Position numbers and translations under genes: made by a program. The notes under the pieces are model-generated. The model did not search any database and was not told where the DNA came from. It worked only from the letters and a program-made list of their open reading frames with translations. Shown here in pieces: positions 1-8,804 of a DNA stretch of 51,964 nucleotides (position 1 is the first letter of the stretch; each line of letters starts with the position of its first letter). The DNA lies in contig CAIMMO010000211.1 of the NCBI GenBank assembly GCA_903842595.1, positions 1 to 51,964 of the forward strand, in the 5' to 3' direction. Source of the stretch: an uncultured Alphaproteobacteria bacterium (GTDB taxonomy: Bacteria > Pseudomonadota > Alphaproteobacteria > Caulobacterales > Hyphomonadaceae).

Positions 1-1339
1 GATCGAAGCGGGCGAGATGATCATCGCCTGCGCCTTTCGGCAGGTCCTGCTGGTTGGCGTTGGCTTCGAGGGCTTCGCCGCAACGCAGGCCGGCGGCGCG
101 GCCGAACACGACGAGGTCGATCAGCGAGTTGGAGCCGAGGCGGTTGGCGCCGTGGACGGAGACACACGCCGCTTCGCCGACGGCCATCAGGCCGGGCACG
201 ATGGTGTCTGGATTGCCGGCCGTCTTGGTGAGGACTTCGCCGTGATAGTTCGTGGGGATGCCGCCCATGTTGTAGTGCACGGTCGGCAGGACGGGGATCG
301 GCTCTTTCGTGAGATCCACGCCAGCGAAGATCTTGGCGCTTTCCGAAATGCCGGGGAGGCGCTGGTGAAGAATCTTAGGGTCGAGGTGGTCGAGGTGAAG
401 GTGGATGTGGTCATTCTGCGAGCCGACGCCGCGGCCTTCGCGGATCTCCATCGTCATCGCGCGTGAGACGACGTCGCGCGAGGCGAGGTCCTTCACCGTG
501 GGGGCGTAGCGCTCCATAAAGCGCTCGCCCTTGGAGTTGGTGAGATAGCCGCCTTCGCCGCGTGCGCCTTCGGTGATGAGGCAGCCCGAGCCGTAGATAC
601 CGGTGGGGTGGAACTGCACGAATTCCATGTCCTGCAGCGGAAGACCGGCACGGAGCGCCATGCCGCCGCCATCGCCAGTGCAGGTGTGGGCGGAGGTGGC
701 GGAGAAATAGGCGCGGCCATAGCCACCCGTCGCGAGGATGACGCGCTGTGCGCGGAAGCGGTGCAGCGAACCGTCATCGAGTTTCAGCGCCGTGAAGCCG
801 CGGCAGGCGCCGTCCTCCATGATGAGGTCGAGCGCGAAATATTCGATGAAGAAGTCGACGGCGTGTTTCAGCGACTGGCCGTAAAGGGTGTGAAGCATGG
901 CGTGGCCGGTGCGGTCGGCCGCAGCGCAGGTGCGCTGAATCGAGGCTTCACCATAGTTCTTGGTCATGCCGCCGAAGGCGCGCTGGTAGATCTTGCCTTC
1001 CTCGGTGCGCGAGAAGGGGACGCCCCAGTGCTCGAGTTCGTAGACGGCGGCGGGGGCGGCGCGGACCATGTATTCGATCGCGTCCTGGTCGCCGAGCCAG
1101 TCGGCGCCCTTCACCGTGTCGTACATGTGCCAGCGCCAGTCGTCCTGGCCCATGTTTCCGAGCGAGGCGGAGATGCCACCCTGTGCAGCTACGGTATGGG
1201 AACGCGTGGGGAAGACTTTCGAGATGCAGGCGGTCTTCAGGCCGGCCTGGGCGCAGCCAAGAGCTGCACGAAGTCCGGACCCGCCGGCGCCGACGACCAC
1301 GACGTCATATGTATGGTCGTTCCAGGTGTAGGCAGTCAT
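1..1339 (-). CDS. sdhA: Succinate dehydrogenase flavoprotein subunit (C-terminus cut by window edge)
   Basis: Catalytic subunit of respiratory complex II; it oxidises succinate to fumarate on covalently bound FAD at the cytoplasmic face of the inner membrane. The first 446 residues are visible of a family length near 590-600. Seen: a Rossmann FAD motif [10 protein letters not shown] at about residues 13-22, the covalent-flavin histidine in SHTVAAQGG (His48), and the active-site stretch [18 protein letters not shown] about halfway. The ATG overlaps the sdhD stop by 4 bp (ATGA), which fixes the start and indicates translational coupling in an sdhCDA(B) operon. sdhB should lie just outside the window. 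Identification is secure; only the C-terminus is missing. Confidence 0.98.
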   Translation of the reverse strand, partial: MTAYTWNDHTYDVVVVGAGGSGLRAALGCAQAGLKTACISKVFPTRSHTVAAQGGISASLGNMGQDDWRWHMYDTVKGADWLGDQDAIEYMVRAAPAAVYELEHWGVPFSRTEEGKIYQRAFGGMTKNYGEASIQRTCAAADRTGHAMLHTLYGQSLKHAVDFFIEYFALDLIMEDGACRGFTALKLDDGSLHRFRAQRVILATGGYGRAYFSATSAHTCTGDGGGMALRAGLPLQDMEFVQFHPTGIYGSGCLITEGARGEGGYLTNSKGERFMERYAPTVKDLASRDVVSRAMTMEIREGRGVGSQNDHIHLHLDHLDPKILHQRLPGISESAKIFAGVDLTKEPIPVLPTVHYNMGGIPTNYHGEVLTKTAGNPDTIVPGLMAVGEAACVSVHGANRLGSNSLIDLVVFGRAAGLRCGEALEANANQQDLPKGAGDDHLARFD

Positions 1340-1728
1340 GCGATTGCGACCTTGAGGACAGCGTAGGCGGCGGCGGCGAACAGGACGACGCAGATGAAGG
1401 TGTTGAGGATGAGCAGCACGGCCTTCGTGCCATGCTTGGCGATGTAGTCTTCGACCACTACCTGCATGCCGAGTCTCATGTGATAGAGCGCGGCGCCGAT
1501 CGCAAGCAGGATCAGCACGGCGTTGAACGGATCGGCGACATAGGCGAGCGCGCCGTCATAGCCGCTGCGGACGGCGTTGATCAGCGTGATCAGGAAAAGC
1601 GGGACGAGGACAACAAGCGCGATGGCGGTTACGCGCTGTGCGATGAAATGACCAGCGCCGTGCTTGGCCGAGCCGAGGCCGCGGACCTTGCCGAGCGCGG
1701 TGCGCATGGTGGGCTGTGGCTTGCTCAT
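1336..1728 (-). CDS. sdhD: Succinate dehydrogenase membrane anchor subunit SdhD
   Basis: Small 130-residue integral membrane subunit that helps anchor SdhAB and form the ubiquinone and haem b pocket. Three hydrophobic segments are visible (about residues 30-50, 65-85 and 100-125). The family motif [12 protein letters not shown] near residue 27 and the [14 protein letters not shown] stretch near residue 82 carry the expected His and acidic residues. It overlaps sdhC upstream and sdhA downstream by 4 bp each, so all three are translated as one unit. The fit in length, topology and position between sdhC and sdhA is good. Confidence 0.95.
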   Translation of the reverse strand: MSKPQPTMRTALGKVRGLGSAKHGAGHFIAQRVTAIALVVLVPLFLITLINAVRSGYDGALAYVADPFNAVLILLAIGAALYHMRLGMQVVVEDYIAKHGTKAVLLILNTFICVVLFAAAAYAVLKVAIA

Positions 1729-2153
1729 GATGCGGCGCCCGTCATGTTGATAGGGTCTACGCCCGGGACGAGGCCGGCGAGGTACCAGATGGCGACGGCG
1801 AGTGCGGCGGCGAGGACGATGGCGAGGCCGGCGGTGAAGCCCGCGAATTTCGGATTGAGGCCCGCGCCTGCATCCATCACGAGGTGACGCAGGCCGTTGA
1901 GCAGGTGGTAGCAGACTGAAAGCGTGAAGCCGAACAGGATGAGCTGGCCCCAGATCGAACCGATCAGGCCGGCGAGCGGCTCGTAGAGGTCAGGCCCGAC
2001 GGCGGTTGCGAAGAGCCAGGCGATGACGAGGACAATGCCGACATAATTGCCGACGCCCGTCACGCGGTGGAGGATGGATGAGGCCATCGTGAGATGCCAT
2101 TTCCAGACCTGCACGTGCGGCGACATCGGCCGCTTGTCTGTCCAGCTGGACAT
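1725..2153 (-). CDS. sdhC: Succinate dehydrogenase cytochrome b556 subunit SdhC
   Basis: First gene of the complex II operon; 142 residues from the ATG at 2153. An in-frame upstream start at 2201 would add 16 residues, but those are very basic and the family begins at RPMSPHVQVWKW. Seen: the SPH motif, the quinone-site SILHRVTG, and CYHLLNGLRHLVMD, whose first His matches the haem b ligand of the E. coli protein (family knowledge). Three transmembrane segments follow. Intergenic DNA up to the divergent amidotransferase at 2287 must hold the operon promoter; no clear box could be assigned by eye. Confidence 0.95.
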   Translation of the reverse strand: MSSWTDKRPMSPHVQVWKWHLTMASSILHRVTGVGNYVGIVLVIAWLFATAVGPDLYEPLAGLIGSIWGQLILFGFTLSVCYHLLNGLRHLVMDAGAGLNPKFAGFTAGLAIVLAAALAVAIWYLAGLVPGVDPINMTGAAS

Positions 2154-2286
2154 TGTGAGGTTTTTCCTTTTCGCCCCGGCGCGAGCCTGATCGCGCCGCA
2201 CCCGGTATTAGACCCGCCTCCGGTGCTGTCAACGCGGCGGGACGCGACGCTTTGGCCTTGGGGGAAAACGCCTTATTGATCGTGAG

Positions 2287-3003
2287 ATGCGGATAACCAT
2301 TATCGAAACGGGACGGGCGCCGGGGCGGCTGAGCGAGGATTATCCGCGCTATCCCGATATGTTTGCGCAGCTGCTGGGCGGGGCGGATGCGGGGCTGTCG
2401 TTCGAGGTGGTGCGGCTGCTCGATGGCGAGGCCTTGCCGGACCCTGCGGATTGCGAGGCTGTCGTGATCACGGGCTCGCCTGCAGGGGTTTATGACCACA
2501 CGCCGTGGATGGACCCCTTGCGGGATTTCGTGCGCGGGGCCTTCCGCGTGAAGACACCCATGGTGGGTGTGTGTTTCGGGCACCAGATCATCGCCGACGC
2601 GATGGGCGGGGATGTCCGCAAGTCGGACAAGGGCTGGGGCCTGGGACGGCACACCTATGAGGTGCTGGAGCGCCGGCCCTGGATGGCCGGGGCAGGCGCA
2701 CGCGTCTCGCTGGCGGTGAGCCATCAGGATCAGGTGATCACGCCGCCCGATGGCGCGGTGACGCTGGCAAGCTCAGCGCATACGGATCATGCGATGCTTG
2801 AGTACGCGGACGCTCCGGTGATCAGCGTGCAGGGGCATCCGGAGTTCGGCGATGCATTTGTCGCGGCGCTGTATGCAGCGCGGCGGGGGCGGCTGTCGGA
2901 CGAGCAGGTGGATGGGGCGATCGCGTCGCTGGCCGAGCGGCATGACAACGAGATGATGGCGCGGTGGATGGTGAAGTTCTTGCGGGGTGCTCAAGGTTGG
3001 TGA
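2287..3003 (+). CDS. Class I glutamine amidotransferase (GMP synthase-like domain)
   Basis: A free-standing GATase1 domain of 238 residues. Such enzymes use a Cys-His-Glu triad to hydrolyse a glutamine-like amide or gamma-glutamyl bond. The nucleophile elbow is VGVCFGHQIIADAMGG (Cys96), and the His/Glu pair is in VQGHPEF (His184, Glu186). There is no synthetase domain, so it is not GuaA itself; similar free-standing proteins are annotated as GMP synthase-like or as gamma-glutamyl peptidases in polyamine or glutamine breakdown. It is divergent from sdhC and probably monocistronic. The substrate cannot be read from the sequence. Confidence 0.88.
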   Translation: MRITIIETGRAPGRLSEDYPRYPDMFAQLLGGADAGLSFEVVRLLDGEALPDPADCEAVVITGSPAGVYDHTPWMDPLRDFVRGAFRVKTPMVGVCFGHQIIADAMGGDVRKSDKGWGLGRHTYEVLERRPWMAGAGARVSLAVSHQDQVITPPDGAVTLASSAHTDHAMLEYADAPVISVQGHPEFGDAFVAALYAARRGRLSDEQVDGAIASLAERHDNEMMARWMVKFLRGAQGW

Positions 3004-3016
3004 GCGATGCGAGAGA

Positions 3017-3445
3017 CTATTTCTGCCTGAACAGTCGCGCCGAAGCGGCCCAGCCTGCGGCCTGGTAGATGCAGGCGAAGGCGAGGAGTGTGTCGAGCCA
3101 CCAGCGCGTGCTCCAGGTGGGCCAGAGCGGAAGAAGGGTGGCGATGGCGATGAGCGCAGATGCGCCGTCGAGATAGCGGTCGCCGAAGAGATAGCCGAGG
3201 CCGGTGCGTTCGCGCAGCACGTCGTGGCGAGTGACGCGGAAGGCGCCGTCCTCCAGGCGCGGCGGCCCGAAGGTTTCCTGCAGCTTGTCGTAGTCGAGAA
3301 TGCCGGTGAGCTCGCGCAGTTCGTTGGCGGTCGCGCTGCCCTGGTCGACAGCCTCCCACGATGCGCCCGAGCGCAGCCAGCGGATCGCCACCGAGAACAG
3401 GATGGCGCACGCGGCGGCGAACTGGGGGAAGTCGGCGATGCTCAT
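3017..3445 (-). CDS. Hypothetical membrane protein
   Basis: 142 residues from the ATG at 3445 (a GTG two codons further upstream is possible). A hydrophobic helix lies at about residues 8-23 and two more near residues 95-140, rich in Trp. The middle is soluble and charged, with a GILDYDKLQETFGPP segment. I recognise no family. It converges with the amidotransferase, with only 13 bp between stops, and its start lies just beyond the stop of the mesaconyl-CoA hydratase gene on the same strand, so it could be the last cistron of that operon. Confidence 0.65.
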   Translation of the reverse strand: MSIADFPQFAAACAILFSVAIRWLRSGASWEAVDQGSATANELRELTGILDYDKLQETFGPPRLEDGAFRVTRHDVLRERTGLGYLFGDRYLDGASALIAIATLLPLWPTWSTRWWLDTLLAFACIYQAAGWAASARLFRQK

Positions 3446-3464
3446 CCGCACTAGATAGGGATGA

Positions 3465-4514
3465 TTACCCCCGTTTGGGAATGGCCGCCCAGTAGTCGAA
3501 ATCGAGGATGACCTCGGTCAGGTACTTGCCGTCAGCGTCACGGTAGGGAAACTCCGTGCAGGGCAGGTTCCGGGTTGCGACAAGGCGCAGGCGAAGGGCG
3601 CCAAGGCCATCGCCCAGGTCCGCCTTGTCGAGCACTTCTGACCAGGCGAACACGGTGTCGCCAGCGGCCAGCGGGTTGACGTGCGCGCCAGCGTTGATGG
3701 CGATGATTTCGGCTGCGTTGGCCAGGCCGTTGAACGCGATGGAACGCGCGAGGGAAATGGCGACGCCGCCATAGATGAGGCGGCGGCCCCGGGGCGTCTG
3801 GCTCTGCGCGAACTGGTTGAAATGGACCTTGGCGGTATTCTGATAGAGGCGCGTCGCAATCTGGTGCTCGGCCTCTTCCACGGTGAAGGCGTCGACATGG
3901 TCGATCTTCTCGCCGATCTCGTAGTCCTCGAAGCCGAAGGGCGCGCCAGCGAGAGTGAAATCGTAGTCTTCCATCGCATAGCCGCGCCGGGGCAGTTCAC
4001 GCGGATCGACTGCGGAGGGGAGGTCGGGCACCACGGTGACAGGCGCGGGCTTCGTGACGTCGCCTTTGTTGACCATCACCCAGCGCACATAGCTGAGGAC
4101 TTCCTGATCCTGCTGGTTGTAGCCGTGCGTGCGGACATAGACGACGCCGGTCTTGCCGTTGGAGTTTTCCTTTACGCCGATGACTTCGGAGACGGCGCGC
4201 AGCGTATCGCCCGGGTAGACAGGCGCGAGGAAGCGACCGTCGGCATAGCCGAGATTGGCGACCGCATTCAGGGAGATGTCCGGCACCGTCTTGCCGAAGA
4301 CGATGTGGAAGGCGAGCAGCGGATCGATCGGCGCGCCTTCGAGGCCCATGTCCTGGGCGAAGGTGTCGGCGGAATACAGCGCGAAGCGCGAGCCGGTGAG
4401 GCCAGTGTAGATGGCGGCGTCCGCTTCGGTCACGGTGCGGGGCGTCGCGTGCACCAGCTCATCGCCGACGACGAAATCCTCGAAGAAATTGCCGGGATCG
4501 GATTTGAGGGTCAT
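3465..4514 (-). CDS. mch: MaoC-type mesaconyl-CoA hydratase (beta-methylmalyl-CoA dehydratase)
   Basis: 349 residues with two hotdog/MaoC-like halves (about 10-165 and 195-340). Members of this family interconvert beta-methylmalyl-CoA and mesaconyl-CoA in the ethylmalonyl-CoA pathway for acetyl-CoA assimilation. Seen: the N-terminal GNFFEDFVVGDELVHATPRT, the AVANLGYADGRFLAPVYPGD block, and KVHFNQFAQSQTPRGRR with the conserved RRLIYGG ending. Its start overlaps the stop of the CitE-family gene by 4 bp (ATGA), so the two are translationally coupled. The pairing with a malyl-CoA-acting protein supports the pathway call. Exact substrate preference is inferred from similarity recalled, not searched. 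Confidence 0.85.
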   Translation of the reverse strand: MTLKSDPGNFFEDFVVGDELVHATPRTVTEADAAIYTGLTGSRFALYSADTFAQDMGLEGAPIDPLLAFHIVFGKTVPDISLNAVANLGYADGRFLAPVYPGDTLRAVSEVIGVKENSNGKTGVVYVRTHGYNQQDQEVLSYVRWVMVNKGDVTKPAPVTVVPDLPSAVDPRELPRRGYAMEDYDFTLAGAPFGFEDYEIGEKIDHVDAFTVEEAEHQIATRLYQNTAKVHFNQFAQSQTPRGRRLIYGGVAISLARSIAFNGLANAAEIIAINAGAHVNPLAAGDTVFAWSEVLDKADLGDGLGALRLRLVATRNLPCTEFPYRDADGKYLTEVILDFDYWAAIPKRG

Positions 4515-5395
4515 TGGGCGGCCTCTCTCTGGGCGATGGCCTCAGCCACGGCAACCGTGCGCCTTGCCTGGGAAAGGTGCAACAGCTCGGTCATCTTCCC
4601 GTTCACCTTGAGGACGCCCTTGCCGCCATTGGCGGGGTCGGCAAAGGCCGCGATGACGTCGCGGGCTTGTGCGACGGCGTCGGCGGCGGGGGCGAAGATG
4701 GTGTTGCAGGGGTCGACCTGCGTCGGGTGGATCAGCGTCTTGCCGTCGAAGCCGAAGGCGCGGGCCTGTTTCGCTTCGGCGGCGAAGCCGTCAGCGTTGG
4801 CGATGTCGTTGTAGACGCCGTCGAAGACCAGAAGGTCGTAGGCGCGTGCGGCGGCGATGGTGAGGGTGTAGCAGGCGGCGAGGTTTTCGCGGCCGGGCAT
4901 CGGTTCGGCGCGGAAATCCTTGATCAGGTCGTTCGAGCCCATGACGAAGCCGGACAGGCGCGTGGTCTTCGCTGTGGCGGCGATCTCCTTGATGTTGAGG
5001 ATGGAGAGCGGCGTCTCGATCATCACCCAGAGCCGCGGCTCGGTGGCCCCGCCGGCTTCAGAGATCTGCTCGTCGAGCCAGCGTATGTCTTCCGCCGTCG
5101 CGACCTTGGGGGCAAGGATGGCGTCGGGTTTGGCCTGGACAGCGGCGCGCATGTCGGCCCTCCCCCATTCCGTGTCCTGCCCGTTGATGCGGATGATCAG
5201 TTCGCGCGGGCCATAGCCGCCGGCCTTCACCACATTGCAGACACGGTCGCGGGCTTCGACTTTGGCTTCGGGCGCGACGGCGTCTTCAAGGTCGAGGATC
5301 AGCGAGTCGGCGGGAAGGGTCTTCGCCTTCTCCAGCGCGCGCTCATTGGCGCCGGGCATGTAGAGAACCGAACGGCGGGGGCGGATGGCGGACAT
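4511..5395 (-). CDS. mcl2: CitE/HpcH-family (3S)-malyl-CoA thioesterase or beta-methylmalyl-CoA lyase
   Basis: 294-residue TIM-barrel protein of the citrate lyase beta/malyl-CoA lyase superfamily. Seen: RRSVLYMPGANERALEK at the N-terminus, LILDLEDAVAPEAK, the Mg-binding Glu in WVMIETPLSILN, FVMGSNDLIKDF, and GKTLIHPTQV. The N-terminus resembles the Rhodobacter Mcl2 type (malyl-CoA thioesterase) more than Mcl1 (lyase), as I remember those sequences, so thioesterase is the favoured call; a lyase role is possible if no Mcl1 exists in the genome. First gene of a two-gene unit with the hydratase. A 13-bp tandem repeat sits just upstream of the start. Confidence 0.82.
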   Translation of the reverse strand: MSAIRPRRSVLYMPGANERALEKAKTLPADSLILDLEDAVAPEAKVEARDRVCNVVKAGGYGPRELIIRINGQDTEWGRADMRAAVQAKPDAILAPKVATAEDIRWLDEQISEAGGATEPRLWVMIETPLSILNIKEIAATAKTTRLSGFVMGSNDLIKDFRAEPMPGRENLAACYTLTIAAARAYDLLVFDGVYNDIANADGFAAEAKQARAFGFDGKTLIHPTQVDPCNTIFAPAADAVAQARDVIAAFADPANGGKGVLKVNGKMTELLHLSQARRTVAVAEAIAQREAAQ

Positions 5396-5410
5396 GGCGA
5401 GGCCTCATCG

Positions 5411-5445
5411 CTGTAAGTCTGGGCTGTAAGTCTGGGCTGTAAGTC
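5411..5445. repeat. 13-bp tandem repeat, 2.7 copies
   Basis: Unit CTGTAAGTCTGGG is present at 5411-5423 and 5424-5436, followed by the first nine bases of a third copy at 5437-5445. It lies 16 bp upstream of the CitE-family start codon, within the likely leader or promoter of that operon. It could be simple slippage or a set of protein-binding sites; the sequence alone cannot decide. Confidence 0.9.
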
Positions 5446-5543
5446 GCGGTGGTCATGGCGGAGGCGGCCCACAAGATCAAGCTGGAGGAAAGCCGCGGGC
5501 GGGGTAATGTCCTCGTGCGCTCCAGATGCGCGAATGGACAGCC

Positions 5544-6410
5544 ATGCCTCTCGTGCTCGTGATTTCATCCTTCGTCGCCGCCAGCCGGGTTGGCGGAGGC
5601 ATAGCGCCCTACGTGCTGGGGCCGCTGAAGGTCGATCATGTCCATGTGCCGACCTGCCTGTTCGGGCGCCACCCCGGCTGGGGGCCTCCCGGCGGAGCGC
5701 CGGTCGAGGCCGATGTCATGGCGGGGATGCTTGAGGGCGTCGAGGCGAACGGGCTGTTCTCGCTGGTCGATGCAGTCGTGACGGGGCATTTCTCGCGGCC
5801 CGAACAGGTGAAGGTGGCGGCGGAGGCCATTGCGCGCGTGCGGGCGGCGCCGCGCCGAAAGGCGCATGCATGTGCGCCGGAACGGCCGATCGTGATTGTC
5901 GATCCTGTGATGGGGGATGTGGCGCCAGGTCTCTATATCAAGCCTGAGACGGAGGCGGCGCTGCTGGCGGACCTTGTGCCGCTGGCGGATGTGCTGGCGC
6001 CGAACCTGTGGGAGTTTGCGCGTCTGACGGGGGCGGACATGTCTGCGCTGCGCACGGCGGAGGATGTTGCACGCGCAGCGCGCGGGAGGGGCGGCCGATG
6101 GCTGATCTCGTCCGCGCCGTCGCCGGAGGGGATCGGCGTGCTGCATGTTGATGGCGATGCGGCGATGCTGGCGGAGACGGCGAAGGTTGCGGGCAGGATT
6201 CCCAACGGCACGGGCGACATGCTGACGCTGCGCTTTGCGGGCGGGCTGGTGTCGGGGTTCGGCGCGGACAGTTCGCTGGCCGATGCGACGGGCGCAACGC
6301 ATGAGGTGATTGCGCGGACGATCGAATGGGCGGGGACGGAGCTGTCGCTGGCGGCCTGCAGCGATCGGTTGGCGCATCGTTTCGCGGCGCCGGTGCGGTC
6401 AGTCGCGTGA
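5544..6410 (+). CDS. pdxY: Pyridoxal kinase (PfkB/ribokinase fold)
   Basis: 288 residues from the ATG at 5544; an ATG at 5526 would add six residues, but the family starts close to the MPLVLVISSFVA strand. It phosphorylates pyridoxal to PLP with ATP. Seen: RVGGGIAPYVLGPLKVDH near residue 15, the VIVDPVMGD block near 120, LAPNLWEFARLTG near 153, and the anion-hole/catalytic motif RIPNGTGDMLTLRFAGG, in which the Asp of GTGD is the base. Its 3' end overlaps the convergent VOC gene by 12 bp. A kinase for a related pyridoxine vitamer is the only alternative. Confidence 0.86.
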   Translation: MPLVLVISSFVAASRVGGGIAPYVLGPLKVDHVHVPTCLFGRHPGWGPPGGAPVEADVMAGMLEGVEANGLFSLVDAVVTGHFSRPEQVKVAAEAIARVRAAPRRKAHACAPERPIVIVDPVMGDVAPGLYIKPETEAALLADLVPLADVLAPNLWEFARLTGADMSALRTAEDVARAARGRGGRWLISSAPSPEGIGVLHVDGDAAMLAETAKVAGRIPNGTGDMLTLRFAGGLVSGFGADSSLADATGATHEVIARTIEWAGTELSLAACSDRLAHRFAAPVRSVA

Positions 6411-6866
6411 CGGCGAGTTCGGGTAGACCGGGTTGACGGCTTTTTCCTCGGTGTCGAAGACACCTTTGCCGGGGACGAAGTTGAGTTCGAGGCGGACGCC
6501 GTCGGGATCCTCGAACAGGATCGAGTAGTAGCCCGGCGCCCAGCCGTCTTCCTGCGGCGCGCGAATGATCGGGACACCGAGCGACTTGATGAGTTCATGC
6601 GCCGCGTCGATGTCGTCCCGCGAGCGGGCGCGGAAGCAGACGTGATGCAGACCGACGCGCTGTTGCACGAAGCGCTCGCCCTCGTGTTCGGGTGCTGGCT
6701 TCGATATCAGAACGCCGGTGCGGCCGCCGACGCAGTAATAGCCATATTCATTGTCGAGCACCTGTTTCAGGCCGAGGAAGGGCAGGAGTTTCATGTAAAA
6801 GGCGCGCGCCACGTCGTAGCGGCCGGCGGTGATCTGGATGTGGGCGATGCCGTTGATGTCGATCAT
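6399..6866 (-). CDS. VOC (glyoxalase-fold) protein
   Basis: 155 residues from MIDINGIAHIQI (ATG at 6866); the in-frame extension to 6890 lacks family resemblance. A single vicinal-oxygen-chelate domain: HIQITAGRYDVARAFY with a metal-type His, GLHHVCFRARSRDDID with a second His pair, and the closing LFEDPDGVRLELNFVP, whose Glu is a usual metal ligand. Such proteins are small metal-dependent lyases, dioxygenases or epimerases. Nothing in the context specifies the substrate. It converges with pdxY. Confidence 0.82.
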   Translation of the reverse strand: MIDINGIAHIQITAGRYDVARAFYMKLLPFLGLKQVLDNEYGYYCVGGRTGVLISKPAPEHEGERFVQQRVGLHHVCFRARSRDDIDAAHELIKSLGVPIIRAPQEDGWAPGYYSILFEDPDGVRLELNFVPGKGVFDTEEKAVNPVYPNSPSRD

Positions 6867-6946
6867 GCGTCGTACTCCGCCGTGGCGCACGGAGCATTGC
6901 GCACGATTTGGTTGACGCGCAACCGTCGCGGGACGATGTGAGGGGC

Positions 6947-8062
6947 ATGAGCATTACTGGATTCACGGCGGCCGGTTTCGAGCCTGTGCGCGCAGCGTTC
7001 GAGGCGAATTTTGCTGAGGGGCTCGAGCATGGCGCGTGCTTTGCGGCATATCTCGGCGATGAGCTTGTGGTGGATCTTCGCGGCGGGTTTGCCGATCGCG
7101 CGGGGACGGTCGCGTGGGATGAGCGCACGCTGTGCCCGGTCTATTCGGCGACCAAGCCTGTGGCGGCGCTGGTCGTGGCGATGCTCGTGGAGCGCGGGCT
7201 GGTCGACTATGATGCACCGCTTGCTGACGACTGGCCGGAGTTCGGCGCGGCGGGCAAGCAGGCTTACACGGTGGCCGAGGCGCTGTCGCATCAGGCGGGC
7301 GTGCCGGGCTTTGCCGAGCCGATCGATCCGCAGCTCTGGCTTGATCCGCCTGCGCTGTCGGCGGAGCTGGCGAAGCTTTCGCCGATGTGGGGCAGGGGCG
7401 ATGGGTCAGGCTATCATCCGCTGACATGGGGCTACATCGCTGGCGAGCTCGTGCGGCGCGTGTCGAGGCGATCGCTGGGGACAATCCTTCGGGAGGATGT
7501 GTGCGTGCCGCTGGGGATCGATTTCTGGATCGGCCTGCCTGAGAGCGAGCACGGCCGATGCGCTGAGTTACTGAAGCCAAAGGCGGCGGCGCAGTTTCCG
7601 CACAGGAATGCCGAGACGCGGGCGGCCTTTCTCACGCCGTGGGCGGCAGCCCCCCGAGGCACGGCGGCGTGGCGCATGGCCGAGATCCCGTCCGCCAACG
7701 GGCATGCGACAGCGCCGGCGATGGCGCGGCTCTATTCGGCCTTCGCGCAGAAGGGGCGCATTGGTGAGACGCGGGTTATTGCACCCGTCACGTGGGACGA
7801 GCTGACATGCGAGCGTGTGTCCGGCGAGGATCGCGTGCTGCCGGGGCGCGTGGCGTTCGGCGCGGGCGTGATGCGCAACCTGCCGCTGATCTATGGTCCT
7901 AACCCGGAAACGCTCTGCCATTCGGGATGGGGCGGATCGGGCGCGTTCGGTGATCCCGCGACGGGACTGGCGGGAGCGTACATCATGAACAAGCAGGGCA
8001 CGCACCTGCTGGAGGATGCGCGGCGGTCGCGTATCATCGATGCGCTGTATGAGTGTCTGTAA
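6947..8062 (+). CDS. Beta-lactamase-family serine hydrolase (class C / esterase EstB type)
   Basis: 371 residues from the ATG at 6947, which follows GAGG closely; the longer frame from 6908 is not needed. Seen: the nucleophile motif CPVYSATKP (Ser67, Lys70), a Tyr motif at GYHPLTWGYIAGELVRR (Tyr156), and a C-terminal HSGWGGSGAFGDP loop that matches the KTG-like region of these esterases. No signal peptide is evident, so a cytoplasmic esterase, lactonase or transesterase is likelier than a true beta-lactamase. Substrate unknown. It is divergent from the VOC gene and convergent with the Hpt-like gene. Confidence 0.85.
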   Translation: MSITGFTAAGFEPVRAAFEANFAEGLEHGACFAAYLGDELVVDLRGGFADRAGTVAWDERTLCPVYSATKPVAALVVAMLVERGLVDYDAPLADDWPEFGAAGKQAYTVAEALSHQAGVPGFAEPIDPQLWLDPPALSAELAKLSPMWGRGDGSGYHPLTWGYIAGELVRRVSRRSLGTILREDVCVPLGIDFWIGLPESEHGRCAELLKPKAAAQFPHRNAETRAAFLTPWAAAPRGTAAWRMAEIPSANGHATAPAMARLYSAFAQKGRIGETRVIAPVTWDELTCERVSGEDRVLPGRVAFGAGVMRNLPLIYGPNPETLCHSGWGGSGAFGDPATGLAGAYIMNKQGTHLLEDARRSRIIDALYECL

Positions 8063-8071
8063 GCCGCCGGC

Positions 8072-8458
8072 TCAGGCGTGGATGCTGGCCAGCTTGGTGA
8101 GGATGGTGAGGCCTTGCGGGCCGCCATCGCCGCGGACGTCGCGGGCGTGGAGGGCGGCCAGGGCGGCCAGATGCGCCTTGGCGATCATCAGCATGCGCGC
8201 ATCGAGCGGGTTAGCGCCCTTGCGCAGCGTCTCGATCAGGCTGCGCGAGATCCTGCCAAGCATGTCATAGCCGAACACGCCGGCGAGACCGGCCATGTCG
8301 TGCATCGGCGCGTAGATCGTCTCAAGTGCAAGCGAGCCGGGAGTGGCGCCGTTCACGGCCTGCTGAAGCGTATCGAGCTGGGTCCGGGCTTGCTCGTACC
8401 AGTCATGGCGGGCGGCCTCCCATTCGGGCGACTGCATGGGATCTGTCGATGCGCTCAT
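8072..8458 (-). CDS. Histidine phosphotransfer (Hpt)-like protein
   Basis: 128 residues from the ATG at 8458; upstream frame to 8653 looks non-coding. The core APMHDMAGLAGVFGYDMLGRISRS matches the Hpt pattern of a phosphoryl-accepting His followed by Gly-containing helix (H-D-x-A-G-x-x-G-x-F-G). The rest is helical. Hpt proteins shuttle phosphate between a hybrid kinase and a response regulator. No kinase or regulator is adjacent, so partners must be elsewhere. The stop converges with the hydrolase gene, nine bases apart. Confidence 0.65.
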   Translation of the reverse strand: MSASTDPMQSPEWEAARHDWYEQARTQLDTLQQAVNGATPGSLALETIYAPMHDMAGLAGVFGYDMLGRISRSLIETLRKGANPLDARMLMIAKAHLAALAALHARDVRGDGGPQGLTILTKLASIHA

Positions 8459-8804
8459 TGTCCTGCCTGCCTCAACCATGGACCCTACCACGCCTGTGCG
8501 GCGCGCCGCCCCCGCAGCTACCCTGGCTAACTCTACGCGGGCGCCGCTGTAGACCACGAGCAGGGTTTCACAGGTGTGAAGCGCTGCGTCGGGATTTACG
8601 TCGTGTCCGAAATGGATCGGATCCGTGTGCCCGGCGCGAAGCATCACGGCCAAACCTTAAGACAATCCTTAACCCGCCCTGCAGGGACGCGAGGATTTGC
8701 TGGGGAATTCCGGTTAAGACGAGCCGGTTCATGATGGCGCCGGATTTGCTGCCTTGCATTCGAAATCGCTCTTCGCGACTTCGCATGGCAAATCACCTCA
8801 ACTG
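8459..8804. other. Intergenic region without a recognised gene
   Basis: About 350 bp upstream of the Hpt-like gene. It contains TTAAG-ACAATCC-TTAAC at about 8656-8673 (half-sites like those of CtrA, but spaced by 8 instead of 7 bases) and a partly repeated CCGGTT at about 8710-8732. A very short frame reading MANHLN lies immediately before the plus-strand terminator at 8805. No protein of convincing length is present; a short plus-strand RNA ending at that terminator is possible. Confidence 0.5.

Noticed and set aside
8656..8673. CtrA box-like TTAA...TTAA
   Set aside because: Spacing between the half-sites is 8 bases rather than the 7 of the consensus, so I do not list it as a site.
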